The notes under the pieces: generated by a model
The model's input: only the letters and a program-made list of their open reading frames with translations
Told to the model about the DNA's origin: nothing
Database searches by the model: none
Origin: CAIKZJ01 sp964626015
GTDB lineage: Bacteria; Bacteroidota; Ignavibacteria; Tepidaquicellales; Tepidaquicellaceae
Reading direction: 5' to 3'
NCBI GenBank assembly: GCA_964626015.1
Contig: CAZVCC010000009.1
Location: forward strand, 1-64,000
DNA length: 64,000 bases
Part shown: positions 43,432-51,383 of the stretch, one piece after another
Numbering within the stretch: position 1 is the first letter of the stretch
How the letters are laid out: each line of letters begins with the position of its first letter
Position numbers and translations under genes: made by a program

Positions 43432-44001
43432 TTATTTGTTTTTAGGTTCTATAAAATTAAAAGGAATACCCGTAGTATATACAACATGTCTTAAGTCCTT
43501 ATCAAAAGAGTGGATATAGTAATCATTATAAATACACACCGATTTTGTAGACTTGTGATTTGGTTTTATTTCTGGAGTAGCTTCTATAAGCTTGTAACGA
43601 ACAAGTTCGAAATATGCTTTTCTGATCGTGTTGCGATTAACATTATATTCTCTGCTCAGCTGCATTATATTCAAATCTTGAGAGACCGCTATTTTTGAGT
43701 AATAAGACGGAGGATCTTCAATCCAATCAATAAACTTCACTTTTGACTTCAATATTAAATAGAGGTAGAGGCTAAAGAAACAAGTCCAAGGAATTTCAAA
43801 CAACACATCTGAGAAATCAATTGTCTTCGTAACATTTTCAAAAATCCTTTTTAGATTCGCGTTATTGAAATGGGTTTTTCGTTTACGTTTAAATTTATTT
43901 TTCTTCTTCTCTCGTTCTCTTCTTAAAGCTTCTTCGACTACGACCTTCTGTATCGAATTTAGAATTACCGTTTCCATTACGCGTTTATCCTTTCCAGCCA
44001 T
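43432..44001 (-). CDS. HTH protein (GntR-like winged helix)
   Basis: A 189-residue, very basic protein. Residues ~130-165 carry a GntR-type helix-turn-helix (SQDLNIMQLSREYNVNRNTI then RKAYFELVRYKLIE). A Lys/Arg-rich segment (RREREKKKNKFKRKRKTHF) precedes it. The start at 44001 overlaps the 69-aa gene by 25 bp; an ATG at 43977 is an alternative. It ends 4 bp before the two-winged-helix gene, so both belong to one operon, probably controlling or initiating element functions. Confidence 0.65.
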   Translation of the reverse strand: MAGKDKRVMETVILNSIQKVVVEEALRREREKKKNKFKRKRKTHFNNANLKRIFENVTKTIDFSDVLFEIPWTCFFSLYLYLILKSKVKFIDWIEDPPSYYSKIAVSQDLNIMQLSREYNVNRNTIRKAYFELVRYKLIEATPEIKPNHKSTKSVCIYNDYYIHSFDKDLRHVVYTTGIPFNFIEPKNK

Positions 44002-44186
44002 TCTAATTGTCCCTGAGATATGTTATATATATCATCCATTATTTTAAAATGACTCTGCGTTAATAGAATTGAACCATGCTGTTCCCAGAATTCTATAAAA
44101 GCGTTTAATGCTTTTACTTTACGGTCGCTAATTTCGCCGTCTTCCATCTCTCGTATATTGAGAGGTCTAATTTTTTCAATTTTCAC
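43977..44186 (-). CDS. Small protein (69 aa) at the head of the HTH operon
   Basis: A 69-residue helical protein (MKIEKIRPLNIREMEDGEIS...) overlapping the start of the HTH gene. No family is recognised. Its position as first gene upstream of two DNA-binding proteins suggests a coupled regulator. Confidence 0.5.
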   Translation of the reverse strand: MKIEKIRPLNIREMEDGEISDRKVKALNAFIEFWEQHGSILLTQSHFKIMDDIYNISQGQLEWLERINA

Positions 44187-44348
44187 AATTAATAATTATA
44201 ATTTTCAAAATCTGTTATATACCAATCAAATAATGCTTAATATTACCGGGCACAAATGAGTAGTTTATGACATTTGCTCTTAATTATTAATCAGATTTGA
44301 AAATGAAAAATGCAAATATTAAAGAGAAATTTTTATAAATTATTATTG

Positions 44349-44385
44349 CTAACCGGTGGGGTTAGAAATCCGAAGGGATTTTTTT
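44349..44385 (+). terminator. Tandem hairpin with T run
   Basis: CTAACC...GGTTAG is followed by AAATCC (44366-44371) / GGATTT (44376-44381) and a run of T. It reads as an intrinsic terminator on the plus strand, yet no plus-strand gene lies upstream. An unannotated small RNA or antisense transcript ending here is possible. Confidence 0.5.
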
Positions 44386-44472
44386 CTCATTTATATATAC
44401 AAAAATAACATTTATAAATTTAATAGTCAAGTATAAAACACTGTTTTTATATATACTTATCTTTGTTTCTGC

Positions 44473-44589
44473 TTATTTTGTAAACCCTATAAAATCACCG
44501 AAGTTAAATGAAAGAGAATCGGAATAAACAACTTTCCCGGTATCCGCATCAAATCTCTCAATTAATGCATCATTTTTAAAAAGCGCCAT
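44473..44589 (-). pseudogene. C-terminal gene fragment (38 aa)
   Basis: The frame encodes MALFKNDALIERFDADTGKV and ends GDFIGFTK. The open frame continues upstream past the ATG (YWLKPKYSACY) to a stop with no start signal, so it looks like the 3' end of a lost gene. No family is recognised. Confidence 0.4.
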
Positions 44590-44720
44590 ATAACAAGCGG
44601 AATACTTTGGCTTTAACCAGTAGATTTAATAATTGATGTTATCTTTTTTAGTAAGAATTTCTTGAGTTCTTTTTATACCATATATTATTAATTTTGAAAA
44701 ATTAACAGAATTTCAGAATT

Positions 44721-45662
44721 ATGGAAAATCAGAATAATACAATTGAATTAGACGATAAATTAATCCAAGCCTTTAAAAAGGAATTCGAACAATTAGATGG
44801 GAAGCATATTTATAATAAATTTCTAGAGTATCATAAATGTGCTAATCGAGTAAAAGATTATTTATACACCGCTCGGGATATATTATATATAGGATATGAA
44901 ACAGATAAAGAACCGAATAAATATGAAGAAATAACATATATAAGTAATTTGTCTTTTCTGTTAATTAAATCAACAAAGGCACTTGCTAAAACAATACAAA
45001 AGTATATATCTTTTAGTAATACATTATACAAACCGATGTTGCAACTTGGATTAAGTAAAGATTTTTATTTTGAAACTGATGAAGCAAATGAATTTGAGCA
45101 GGAAATTATTGAAGTATTAGAAACTATTAAACCGATATATAATTATTTAGATCAAAAAGTAAAATCAAACTATAAAGAACTAGATAAAAAAGATAGAGAA
45201 ATAGTAAAGAAAAGTAAGATTATAAAACAAAAAAGTAAAAAATTACATAAATTCATTACCAAAGTTGATAAAAACTCAGATTATGTAAAAGTATATATTA
45301 ATTTAGTAAAAGCCTCTAAAAAAATACCAGTCTCAACCTCATTAGCGATTGCTTCCGGTGATAACGAAATTTCAAAATCCACCTGGGACAGAATTTTAAA
45401 AAATACAGCCTATCTTAAAATAATTAGGGATGAATTAAAAAAATTAATAAGCAGAACAAAAAATACCGAGAGATTGGAGTTTTATAAAATAGTATATAGT
45501 AAAATCGACGACAAATATAATACAAATTTATTAAATGAGTTTGAAGCTAAAAGGATAAAGAATAATAAAACGACTGATACAGATGACGATGACTTAAAAC
45601 CATTAGTTGAGCATTTACAAGATATTGAAGAATCTGAGACTTTCTTAAGAGATGAATACTAA
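44721..45662 (+). CDS. Lysine-rich helical protein (313 aa)
   Basis: A 313-residue, mostly helical and lysine-rich protein with an acidic end (TDDDDLKPLVEHLQDIEES). No family or motif is recognised. It stands alone on the plus strand, 195 bp upstream of the ClpP-like gene, with AT-rich codons like the rest of the island. Confidence 0.6.
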   Translation: MENQNNTIELDDKLIQAFKKEFEQLDGKHIYNKFLEYHKCANRVKDYLYTARDILYIGYETDKEPNKYEEITYISNLSFLLIKSTKALAKTIQKYISFSNTLYKPMLQLGLSKDFYFETDEANEFEQEIIEVLETIKPIYNYLDQKVKSNYKELDKKDREIVKKSKIIKQKSKKLHKFITKVDKNSDYVKVYINLVKASKKIPVSTSLAIASGDNEISKSTWDRILKNTAYLKIIRDELKKLISRTKNTERLEFYKIVYSKIDDKYNTNLLNEFEAKRIKNNKTTDTDDDDLKPLVEHLQDIEESETFLRDEY

Positions 45663-45857
45663 AATCTTCAAAAATAATACCTTTTCTTAATAAATATTCC
45701 CATTATTCTGGGAATGATTTGAAACTACCAACCAAACTTATTCTATTGATATAACAATATCTTATAGTTACAGCCTTCCATTATTTTATTTTCAAATTGA
45801 GATATTTCCGCTTACCCTGTCCGGGAGTATTTCCCGGGGAAAATAAAAATCATTTTT
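45663..45857. other. Leader region of the ClpP-like gene
   Basis: No gene is seen. A hairpin CCGGGA...TCCCGG lies at about 45821-45838, just before the start codon at 45858. It could be a leader structure or a terminator of the upstream gene, although only A residues follow it. Confidence 0.4.
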
Positions 45858-46394
45858 ATGGAAAAAACATTATTGAACAGCATCGAGGTGAAAGCCCTCG
45901 ACCCAGATATGGTTTCTGAGATAACAAAAACCACTATCGAAGCAAAATCAAACGGTATTAATATCGTTGGGTTGAACTTCCAAACAACAAAAGGGGGTAT
46001 CCCGGAGGGAATATCCTTATTGGATGTTATGCATAAATCAGAGGTGGAGTTCATCACAAATGGGAACGGTGAATTAACTCTAGGTGCAATACTTCCATTA
46101 GCCGGAGGTAAATTCGGCGAAAGGAAGGCTGATGCAGCAGCAACATTTGTTTTTCGTGAAGACACCAAAACAGAAGGTAAAAAGAGAAAAGCTTTAAGCG
46201 CTAGTGAAAAGAATTCACTGGAAATTCTCGGTAAGCTTTCTGGGGGAAGGAAAGCAAGAATAAAAGCGTTCATGCATTCCGGGTCAAGAATAACAGCAGT
46301 CGAAATGGTTTCGCTGGGATTGATTGATAAGATCCAAGGTGGCTTTGTAGATAAGTATGAACAGGCTCGAAAAGATGCAAAGAACAAGAAATAA
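45858..46394 (+). CDS. ClpP-like fold protein lacking the catalytic Ser and His
   Basis: A 178-residue protein that lines up with ClpP-type serine proteases. GINIVGLNFQTTKGGIPEG takes the place of I-N-S-P-G-G-x-V-x-x-G. ISLLDVMHKSEVEFITNG matches the following helix and strand, then GELTLGAILPLAGG takes the place of A-A-S-M-G-A-x-L-L-x-A-G. AVEMVSLGLIDKI matches the A-x-E-Y-G-L-I-D end. The nucleophile Ser is Thr and the His of M-I-H-Q-P is Phe (TFVFRED), so it should not be an active protease. It ends in a terminator, with a GHKL ATPase gene next. Confidence 0.6.
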   Translation: MEKTLLNSIEVKALDPDMVSEITKTTIEAKSNGINIVGLNFQTTKGGIPEGISLLDVMHKSEVEFITNGNGELTLGAILPLAGGKFGERKADAAATFVFREDTKTEGKKRKALSASEKNSLEILGKLSGGRKARIKAFMHSGSRITAVEMVSLGLIDKIQGGFVDKYEQARKDAKNKK

Positions 46395-46411
46395 GAAATA
46401 AAATGCTATGT

Positions 46412-46440
46412 AAAGAGGGAGCTTACAACTCCCTCTTTTC
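46412..46440 (+). terminator. Intrinsic terminator after the ClpP-like gene
   Basis: AAAGAGGGAG (46412-46421) pairs with CTCCCTCTTT (46429-46438), followed by T residues. It separates the ClpP-like gene from the GHKL ATPase gene, which begins 24 bp later, so read-through or a second promoter must serve the latter. Confidence 0.85.
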
Positions 46441-46463
46441 ATTAATTAAACATATAAACATAA

Positions 46464-48209
46464 ATGACAGATAATTTTTCAATACCAATAAGTCCAAAGA
46501 TTTTAAATGCTGTTGCATTAGCTTATAAATCCATATACAGATTATTAATGGAATATCTCATAAATTCAATTGACCAAGCAACTAAGGTCTTTTTTAATCA
46601 AGAAACTAATTCCTATACCAAACAAATAATCATTAGCGTTACCCAAAGCGGCAAAAGCTCAAAGGATTGTAAATTTATATTTGAAGATAATTGCGAAGGA
46701 TTTAGTCATAGTACAGAAGAACAACTGTGGAAATCATTTTATATTGGTAATTCAGAAAAGTCCGGTGATACAAAAACAGTTGGTAAATTTGGCATAGGCT
46801 TAATGCTTTTTGTAGGATTCTTTTATGAATTAATAGTATCTGTCAAAACCAAAGGATGGGATTCTTTAGAGGAAATCTTTTTCGATTCAAACTTATTAAA
46901 TACACCTGGACTTAGCAAAGTTCCGATATCTTTTAAAACTTCTATATATGGAGGTGATATCGAGGATAGCTTTACTAAAGTAATATTAAGTGGGATCAAA
47001 CCTAACAAATATAAAGAATTCAATTTCAAGGAATTTATTTCAGAAGTTGAGCTTCATCTGGATGAAATATTAAGAAGGGGTAATCTTACAATCAAACTTA
47101 TAGATAACAAAGGTAATGAACATATATGCAAACCTTTTGATTATGACTCCATTGAATGCGAGCCATTCGTGCGGACAATCACAGAATTAAAATATATGCA
47201 CTACAAAAAAGGTAGAAAAGAAAAGATAATTAAATTAAGCCCTGCTTTTGTTGACATATATTTTAAAGCTACAAAGAATAAGATAATCGATAGAAGACCT
47301 TGTTTTATTGATCATGGCGTAAGAGTGGATAAGGTTTCGAAGTTTGAAGAATTCAGAGCTAACCAGAAAAGCTATATCTCGCATCCAAATCTTGTGGGTT
47401 ACATTAACATCACAGGAGTAGTTGAACCCTCCATAACAAGAGATGCCTTTGAACCGAATGATAACTTAAAACCTCTCTTTTATACTTTGAATAAGCTTGA
47501 GCCTGAAATAAAAGAGTATATAGATTCGGTTCTCGGTACAACAAATTCACAACATACAAAAGCGTTAGAATCAAAGCTAAATGATGCATTAGAAAAGTTT
47601 TTAAAAAAGAAGAATCAAATGACGGCTGTAAAAAAGGACAATGGAAGTTTGACAGATATAGAATTTGAAAAGATAAAAGTGTCTTTATACGATGAAGGAA
47701 ATCAATCGTTGAAAAAGGGTAAGACATCTAATCCTCATAAGACCAAGACAAAGGCGGGAAAAACGAAAGACAATTCTGTAATAGGTAATAAAATTTCTGA
47801 AGTCGAACTTAATGTGGCCAAGGACAATGATACAATAGCAAAGAATGAAGAAGCGGATACATTCAGTAAATTGTCGTTGAAAATAGATGATACCAACGAG
47901 CCCGATGTAGATGAAGATAACAAACCATACCGGTCAAAATATACCGGGTCTGAAATACTGATATATCAGAAGCATCCTTCGTTTCAGTCAAAACTCAGTA
48001 TTGTTGATGGTGATTCTGTTATTTCTGGCGGTTTGATTACATATTTGGCTACTGAGGTTGTAATGCATTATCATACTATTTATTCGGAGAGAAATGCCAC
48101 GAATGAGACATCAACTGAAAAGATATTATCTGAAATGATATCTTCGATATATGAATTCGAAACTTATTTACAGGACCTAAAGGGAAAAAGCTTGACTGAT
48201 TTAAATTAA
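46464..48209 (+). CDS. GHKL (Hsp90/MORC-like) ATPase
   Basis: A 581-residue protein with an N-terminal GHKL ATP-binding domain: N-box Glu30-Asn34-Asp37 (LLMEYLINSIDQA), G1 EDNCEGFS (74-81), and G2 GKFGIGLMLF with Gly107, Gly110 and Gly112. A second domain runs to ~360, followed by a low-complexity, charged linker (~380-490) and a C-terminal ~90-residue domain. GHKL proteins act as ATP-driven clamps in DNA repair, MORC-type and defence proteins. It follows the ClpP-like gene on the same strand. Confidence 0.8.
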   Translation: MTDNFSIPISPKILNAVALAYKSIYRLLMEYLINSIDQATKVFFNQETNSYTKQIIISVTQSGKSSKDCKFIFEDNCEGFSHSTEEQLWKSFYIGNSEKSGDTKTVGKFGIGLMLFVGFFYELIVSVKTKGWDSLEEIFFDSNLLNTPGLSKVPISFKTSIYGGDIEDSFTKVILSGIKPNKYKEFNFKEFISEVELHLDEILRRGNLTIKLIDNKGNEHICKPFDYDSIECEPFVRTITELKYMHYKKGRKEKIIKLSPAFVDIYFKATKNKIIDRRPCFIDHGVRVDKVSKFEEFRANQKSYISHPNLVGYINITGVVEPSITRDAFEPNDNLKPLFYTLNKLEPEIKEYIDSVLGTTNSQHTKALESKLNDALEKFLKKKNQMTAVKKDNGSLTDIEFEKIKVSLYDEGNQSLKKGKTSNPHKTKTKAGKTKDNSVIGNKISEVELNVAKDNDTIAKNEEADTFSKLSLKIDDTNEPDVDEDNKPYRSKYTGSEILIYQKHPSFQSKLSIVDGDSVISGGLITYLATEVVMHYHTIYSERNATNETSTEKILSEMISSIYEFETYLQDLKGKSLTDLN

Positions 48210-48245
48210 ATCTAAGAGTAAGGTATAATATACTTGACAGACACA

Positions 48246-48321
48246 ATTTCAAATAACACCCTTAACACCAAGCCTCTCTTGAAGAGTACATCTTCGCAGG
48301 AGGGCAAGTGTTATTTCAAAT
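48246..48321 (+). promoter_or_regulatory. Long structured inverted repeat upstream of the excisionase gene
   Basis: ATTTCAAATAACAC (48246-48259) pairs with GTGTTATTTCAAAT (48308-48321) with a single mismatch. Inside it GAAGA (48281-48285) pairs with TCTTC (48291-48295) and CCTCTC faces GGAGGG. The nested hairpin lies 59 bp before the excisionase start. It could be an RNA switch, a terminator for the GHKL gene, or a binding site for the recombination proteins. Confidence 0.55.
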
Positions 48322-48379
48322 ACGAAATCTTCTCAAAAATCCTTGCAGGTAAATACACTCAAAATAATGGCATAATATA

Positions 48380-48679
48380 ATGAATAAGAAGAAAGGAAAT
48401 ATTATGCAACCCACACAAATATCTGCTAATGGGCAAGAACGTTTACGCCTCTTATCAATTAACCAGGCAAGACATTACTTAGGCATAAGATATGAAACGC
48501 TTAAGAAATTAATTTACAATGGAAGTATCGGTTATATTGAGGTTGAAGGCAAGAAGAAGATTCCTTACATGTCGTTAGAGGAATATATTAAACAGAACAC
48601 TAAGCAGATGCCGCTACAAGAAACCTTGTCAGTCGAAAATGACATTGCTGCAATTATCTCGAATTTAAAAGTAAATTAA
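48380..48679 (+). CDS. Excisionase-like HTH protein
   Basis: A 99-residue protein with an excisionase/HTH_17-type helix-turn-helix at residues ~25-65 (SINQARHYLGIRYETLKKLI followed by YIEVEGKKKIPYMSLEEYIK). Such proteins bend DNA at the attachment site and set the direction of recombination. The gene ends 1 bp before the integrase start, a usual int-xis pairing. Confidence 0.75.
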   Translation: MNKKKGNIMQPTQISANGQERLRLLSINQARHYLGIRYETLKKLIYNGSIGYIEVEGKKKIPYMSLEEYIKQNTKQMPLQETLSVENDIAAIISNLKVN

Positions 48680-48680
48680 C

Positions 48681-49760
48681 ATGGCATCAATACAAGTTAA
48701 AAGAGGCAAATATGTAATACTGTTTTATGTAAATGGAGTAAGAAAATCTAAAAGTACAGGACTTGAAGTAAACGAGAAAAATAGTAAGATTGTACAAAAA
48801 GCCGCCAAGGATATTGACGAGAGATTAAAGGTCTCAAAACACACTAACAGATACGCTCAAAGTAGTACAGCGTTAAAATTATCTGAAGCAATAACTAAAT
48901 TTAACGAAGTACATATAACATTAAGATCAATTTCTCACCAGCGTAATTTTCGATTCTCTATGAACTACCTAAAGCAAGTTATTAACGAAAATAAATTAGT
49001 GTCTGAGATAACAACTGAAGATATATCTAAATTTATTGTTCTTCTAAGGGACAGCCGGACTAATTCAACTATGCATACCTATATTAAATATGCTAAAATG
49101 TTATTTAATTACTTGCAGGAAGAAAACTATATAGCGAAGACACCATTCAGGAAAAGACAAATTCCAAGAAGAGATGAATTAGAAGTCGAAGTGTTTACAA
49201 AAGATGATATTAAATTAATTCTTGATCATGTTTATGCTAAGGACAAGAAAATGTATGTATGTTTTAGTCTGTTACTATTAATAGGAACAAGACCGATTGA
49301 TTTAATTAACTTAACTTATGGAGACATTAAATTAGAAGAAAAGAAAATCGTAATCAAAATGGCCAAAACCGGAAACCTGATTATGTTTCCAATTTATGAA
49401 GACCTCGGAAACTTCCTGTTAGAAGTATATCCAAATATCTTGAATGAACCAGTTGATAAATTATTGTTTGATAACTATACTGTTCCTTATATCGGGCAAA
49501 AATTTCGTAGATTACTAATTCACTTGAAAATATCTAAGGTCAGAGGTTATACCCTTAAAACGTTTCGAAAAACTTTTGGTACTAACATGGCAGCATTAAA
49601 CATACCTCCAAAGGACTTAATGTACATTATGGGGCATAGAGAAATCTCTACCACCATGAAATATTATGTCAAAGCAAAGTCCGAAGAAATTGAAAAAAGA
49701 ATAACAGCTGAATCCAAAAAACTTCTCACAACAGCGGACAAAATGGAGGACAGAATTTAA
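48681..49760 (+). CDS. int: Tyrosine recombinase / integrase of the island
   Basis: A 359-residue tyrosine recombinase: N-terminal arm-binding region (1-65), SAM-like core-binding domain (~65-160) and catalytic domain (~170-350). The catalytic residues are Arg204 (GTRPIDL), Lys229, Arg296 in TLKTFRKTF (the usual His is Lys293), His319 in MGHREIS and a Tyr at 328/329 (MKYYVK). It sits next to attR and the intact tRNA-Lys, so it is the integrase that inserted this island. One of the usual catalytic His positions is altered; activity is still plausible. Confidence 0.9.
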   Translation: MASIQVKRGKYVILFYVNGVRKSKSTGLEVNEKNSKIVQKAAKDIDERLKVSKHTNRYAQSSTALKLSEAITKFNEVHITLRSISHQRNFRFSMNYLKQVINENKLVSEITTEDISKFIVLLRDSRTNSTMHTYIKYAKMLFNYLQEENYIAKTPFRKRQIPRRDELEVEVFTKDDIKLILDHVYAKDKKMYVCFSLLLLIGTRPIDLINLTYGDIKLEEKKIVIKMAKTGNLIMFPIYEDLGNFLLEVYPNILNEPVDKLLFDNYTVPYIGQKFRRLLIHLKISKVRGYTLKTFRKTFGTNMAALNIPPKDLMYIMGHREISTTMKYYVKAKSEEIEKRITAESKKLLTTADKMEDRI

Positions 49761-49769
49761 AAAAAAGAG

Positions 49770-49798
49770 GCAGGATTTCGCTTTTTGTAAAATCCTGC
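49770..49798 (-). terminator. Hairpin at the right end of the island
   Basis: GCAGGATTT (49770-49778) pairs with AAATCCTGC (49790-49798). The A run lies on the left side, so on the minus strand it reads as a hairpin followed by T residues. It would stop antisense transcripts coming from the tRNA side, and it lies 10 bp after the integrase stop. Confidence 0.55.
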
Positions 49799-49807
49799 AA
49801 TTCTGTC

Positions 49808-49836
49808 TTGAATTTCAAGAAAAAATGGTGTAATTT
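49808..49836 (+). promoter_or_regulatory. Island-borne promoter for the intact tRNA-Lys
   Basis: TTGAAT (49808-49813), a 17-bp spacer and TAATTT (49831-49836) lie in the island DNA just before attR. The arrangement mirrors the native promoter at 6132-6160 at the same distance. A shared word TTCTGTCTTGAA starts 37 bp before each att copy. The functional tRNA gene therefore depends on a promoter brought by the island. Confidence 0.6.
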
Positions 49837-49837
49837 T

Positions 49838-49914
<77 letters not shown>

Positions 49915-49923
49915 CAAAGATAA

Positions 49924-49957
49924 AGCCCTGTAAAACATAATGGTTACAGGGCTTTTT
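49924..49957 (+). terminator. tRNA-Lys terminator
   Basis: AGCCCTGTAA (49924-49933) pairs perfectly with TTACAGGGCT (49944-49953), followed by a T run. It ends transcription 10 bp after the tRNA. Confidence 0.9.
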
Positions 49958-49968
49958 GTTTTTGTGAA

Positions 49969-50112
49969 TTATGTGTTGATACCACTTTGATACCATTTTG
50001 ATAGCATTTCTTCCGGCAAGCTAGTCCTTTTATTTAAGATTGTTGATACGTTTTCTAACGCTATCCCCAATAACTTCAGCGTAAAATCTTTCAGTCGTTT
50101 GTACTCTAACAT
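49969..50112 (-). CDS. Possible small protein (47 aa) right of the tRNA
   Basis: The frame encodes MLEYKRLKDFTLKLLGIALE followed by a charged helix and ends KWYQSGINT. A GAAGGAGAT ribosome site stands immediately before the ATG, and the frame is open for at least ten codons upstream. It could be a small gene or the remnant of an older insertion next to the tRNA. No family is recognised. Confidence 0.4.
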   Translation of the reverse strand: MLEYKRLKDFTLKLLGIALENVSTILNKRTSLPEEMLSKWYQSGINT

Positions 50113-50209
50113 ATCTCCTTCGGTTGTGAAAATCTTAATTGATTTAGTGACAATAATAAAACTTGCAGGATTGCAATGAAAGCTAAGTACAACTCAGACT
50201 GCTGAGTGA

Positions 50210-50449
50210 GCAGGTGTTAAAAGAGTTACATTATGGCAAATCGAAAAAGGTTCAACATACTTCTCAGGTAATGTAAACGACGATACAAGGGAGGTGGATA
50301 TGTATGAAGATAAAAACGCAAAGGGTTTCGGAAAGTTTACTGGTACGATTAATAAATCGGGTAATCGTATGTCAGGTTCATGGTCAAGATATTCCGATGG
50401 AACTATTTTTGACTGGAATCTTGAGAGTATGGAAACGGGCGCTCAGTAG
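50210..50449 (+). pseudogene. C-terminal fragment of a beta-rich protein
   Basis: An open frame of 79 codons reads KGSTYFSGNVNDD, then GFGKFTGTINKSG, NRMSGSWSRYSDGTIFDWNL and a stop. The repeated Gly/Thr/Trp strands look like the end of a beta-barrel or lipocalin-like domain. There is no start or signal peptide upstream. An internal ATG at 50300 has GGAGGTGGAT in front and could make 49 residues. It is probably a relic left of an insertion or deletion at the tRNA. Confidence 0.45.
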
Positions 50450-50453
50450 CCCC

Positions 50454-51383
50454 TTAATCCGCTGAAATAAAACATTTAAGTCCTTTATTTTCGAATATAT
50501 TTTTGATTTCTTTTAGCTCTGAATTGCTGGGAGCCGCCGCCGAATGCAATTCGTAATCCTTTCCAAGTTCTTCGTATTTTGTTATGCCCATCGGATGGTA
50601 GGGGAGAAGCCGCACTCTCTTTATTTTTAGTTCACTACATAATAATGCTATCTCTTCCATCAGTTTACTCGATGAATTTATGCCTTTCACAACCGGGATT
50701 GTAACTGTAATTTTTTCTGGTATTATATCCGCAAGCTTCTTAAGATTCTCAGCTATAACATTATTGTCCTTTCCTGTCATTCTTAAGTGTATTTCGGATT
50801 CAAGATGTTTTACATCGTAATATATGAAATCAAACTTGTGCACAAATTCTTTTACGTCTTCCCAGTTGAAGTATCCGCAGGTTTCGAGACCTGTCGTTAT
50901 GCCGGCTCCTTCACATAGATTTATTAAGTCTCTTACAAATTCGTGCTGAATGAGCGGCTCTCCCCCCGAAAGCGTCACGCCGCCGTTTGAATTTTTGTAA
51001 AAGACTTCGTATGCTTTTATCTTATCGAAAACTTCTTTTGCTGTTACTCTTTCTCCAGCAAGTCTTAGTCCTGTTATCGTGCTGCTTTCAACGCAAATTC
51101 TGTCAGTACAAACCTTGCAGATTTCTCTTTTAATAATTGGTTTCCCTTTTGCGTCTTTTATAAGTGCACCTTTATCACAGATGCTTTCAAAGTCTGAAAT
51201 CTCTTTTAGTTTTGAAACATTAAATAATAATTCGGGATAGAAATTTTGCCCCTCCGGATTCGAACACCATTTACAGGCTAATGGACATCCTTTAAGAAAT
51301 ACTGTTGTGCGTATTCCTTCGCCGTCTTGAAGTGAAAATTCTTGTATATCAAATATAATTCCCTCTGCCTTACTCAAACCCAT
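50454..51383 (-). CDS. Glycyl-radical enzyme activating enzyme (radical SAM)
   Basis: The start is placed at 51383 (MGLSKAEGII), overlapping the GRE stop by 14 bp; a longer frame runs into the GRE gene and is less likely. The 309-residue protein has the radical-SAM triad C33-x3-C37-x2-C40 (GCPLACKWC) and an activase-type insert with four further Cys (C69, C89, C92, C97) that could hold one extra Fe-S cluster. SGGEPL lies near 156. It abstracts hydrogen from the glycine of the adjacent enzyme using SAM and a flavodoxin or ferredoxin. The pair is clearly one operon. Confidence 0.92.
   Translation of the reverse strand: MGLSKAEGIIFDIQEFSLQDGEGIRTTVFLKGCPLACKWCSNPEGQNFYPELLFNVSKLKEISDFESICDKGALIKDAKGKPIIKREICKVCTDRICVESSTITGLRLAGERVTAKEVFDKIKAYEVFYKNSNGGVTLSGGEPLIQHEFVRDLINLCEGAGITTGLETCGYFNWEDVKEFVHKFDFIYYDVKHLESEIHLRMTGKDNNVIAENLKKLADIIPEKITVTIPVVKGINSSSKLMEEIALLCSELKIKRVRLLPYHPMGITKYEELGKDYELHSAAAPSNSELKEIKNIFENKGLKCFISAD

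Larger units (their letters stand above)
44187..44720. other. Intergenic region with a double hairpin and a gene remnant
   Basis: This stretch holds a tandem hairpin (44349-44385) and a small minus-strand remnant (44473-44589). The rest is AT-rich with no gene seen. Confidence 0.5.

Noticed and set aside
44473..44589. A functional 38-aa gene
   Set aside because: The frame is open upstream of the ATG without a start signal, so it reads as the end of a lost gene.
45812..46387. Long minus-strand ORF (191 aa) opposite the ClpP-like gene
   Set aside because: It is the antisense shadow of a gene with clear ClpP-like motifs; its own sequence is low-complexity Ser/Pro/Phe.
48246..48321. Integron attC site
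   Set aside because: The arms do not fit the RYYYAAC/GTTRRRY core boxes and the recombinase is not an IntI type.
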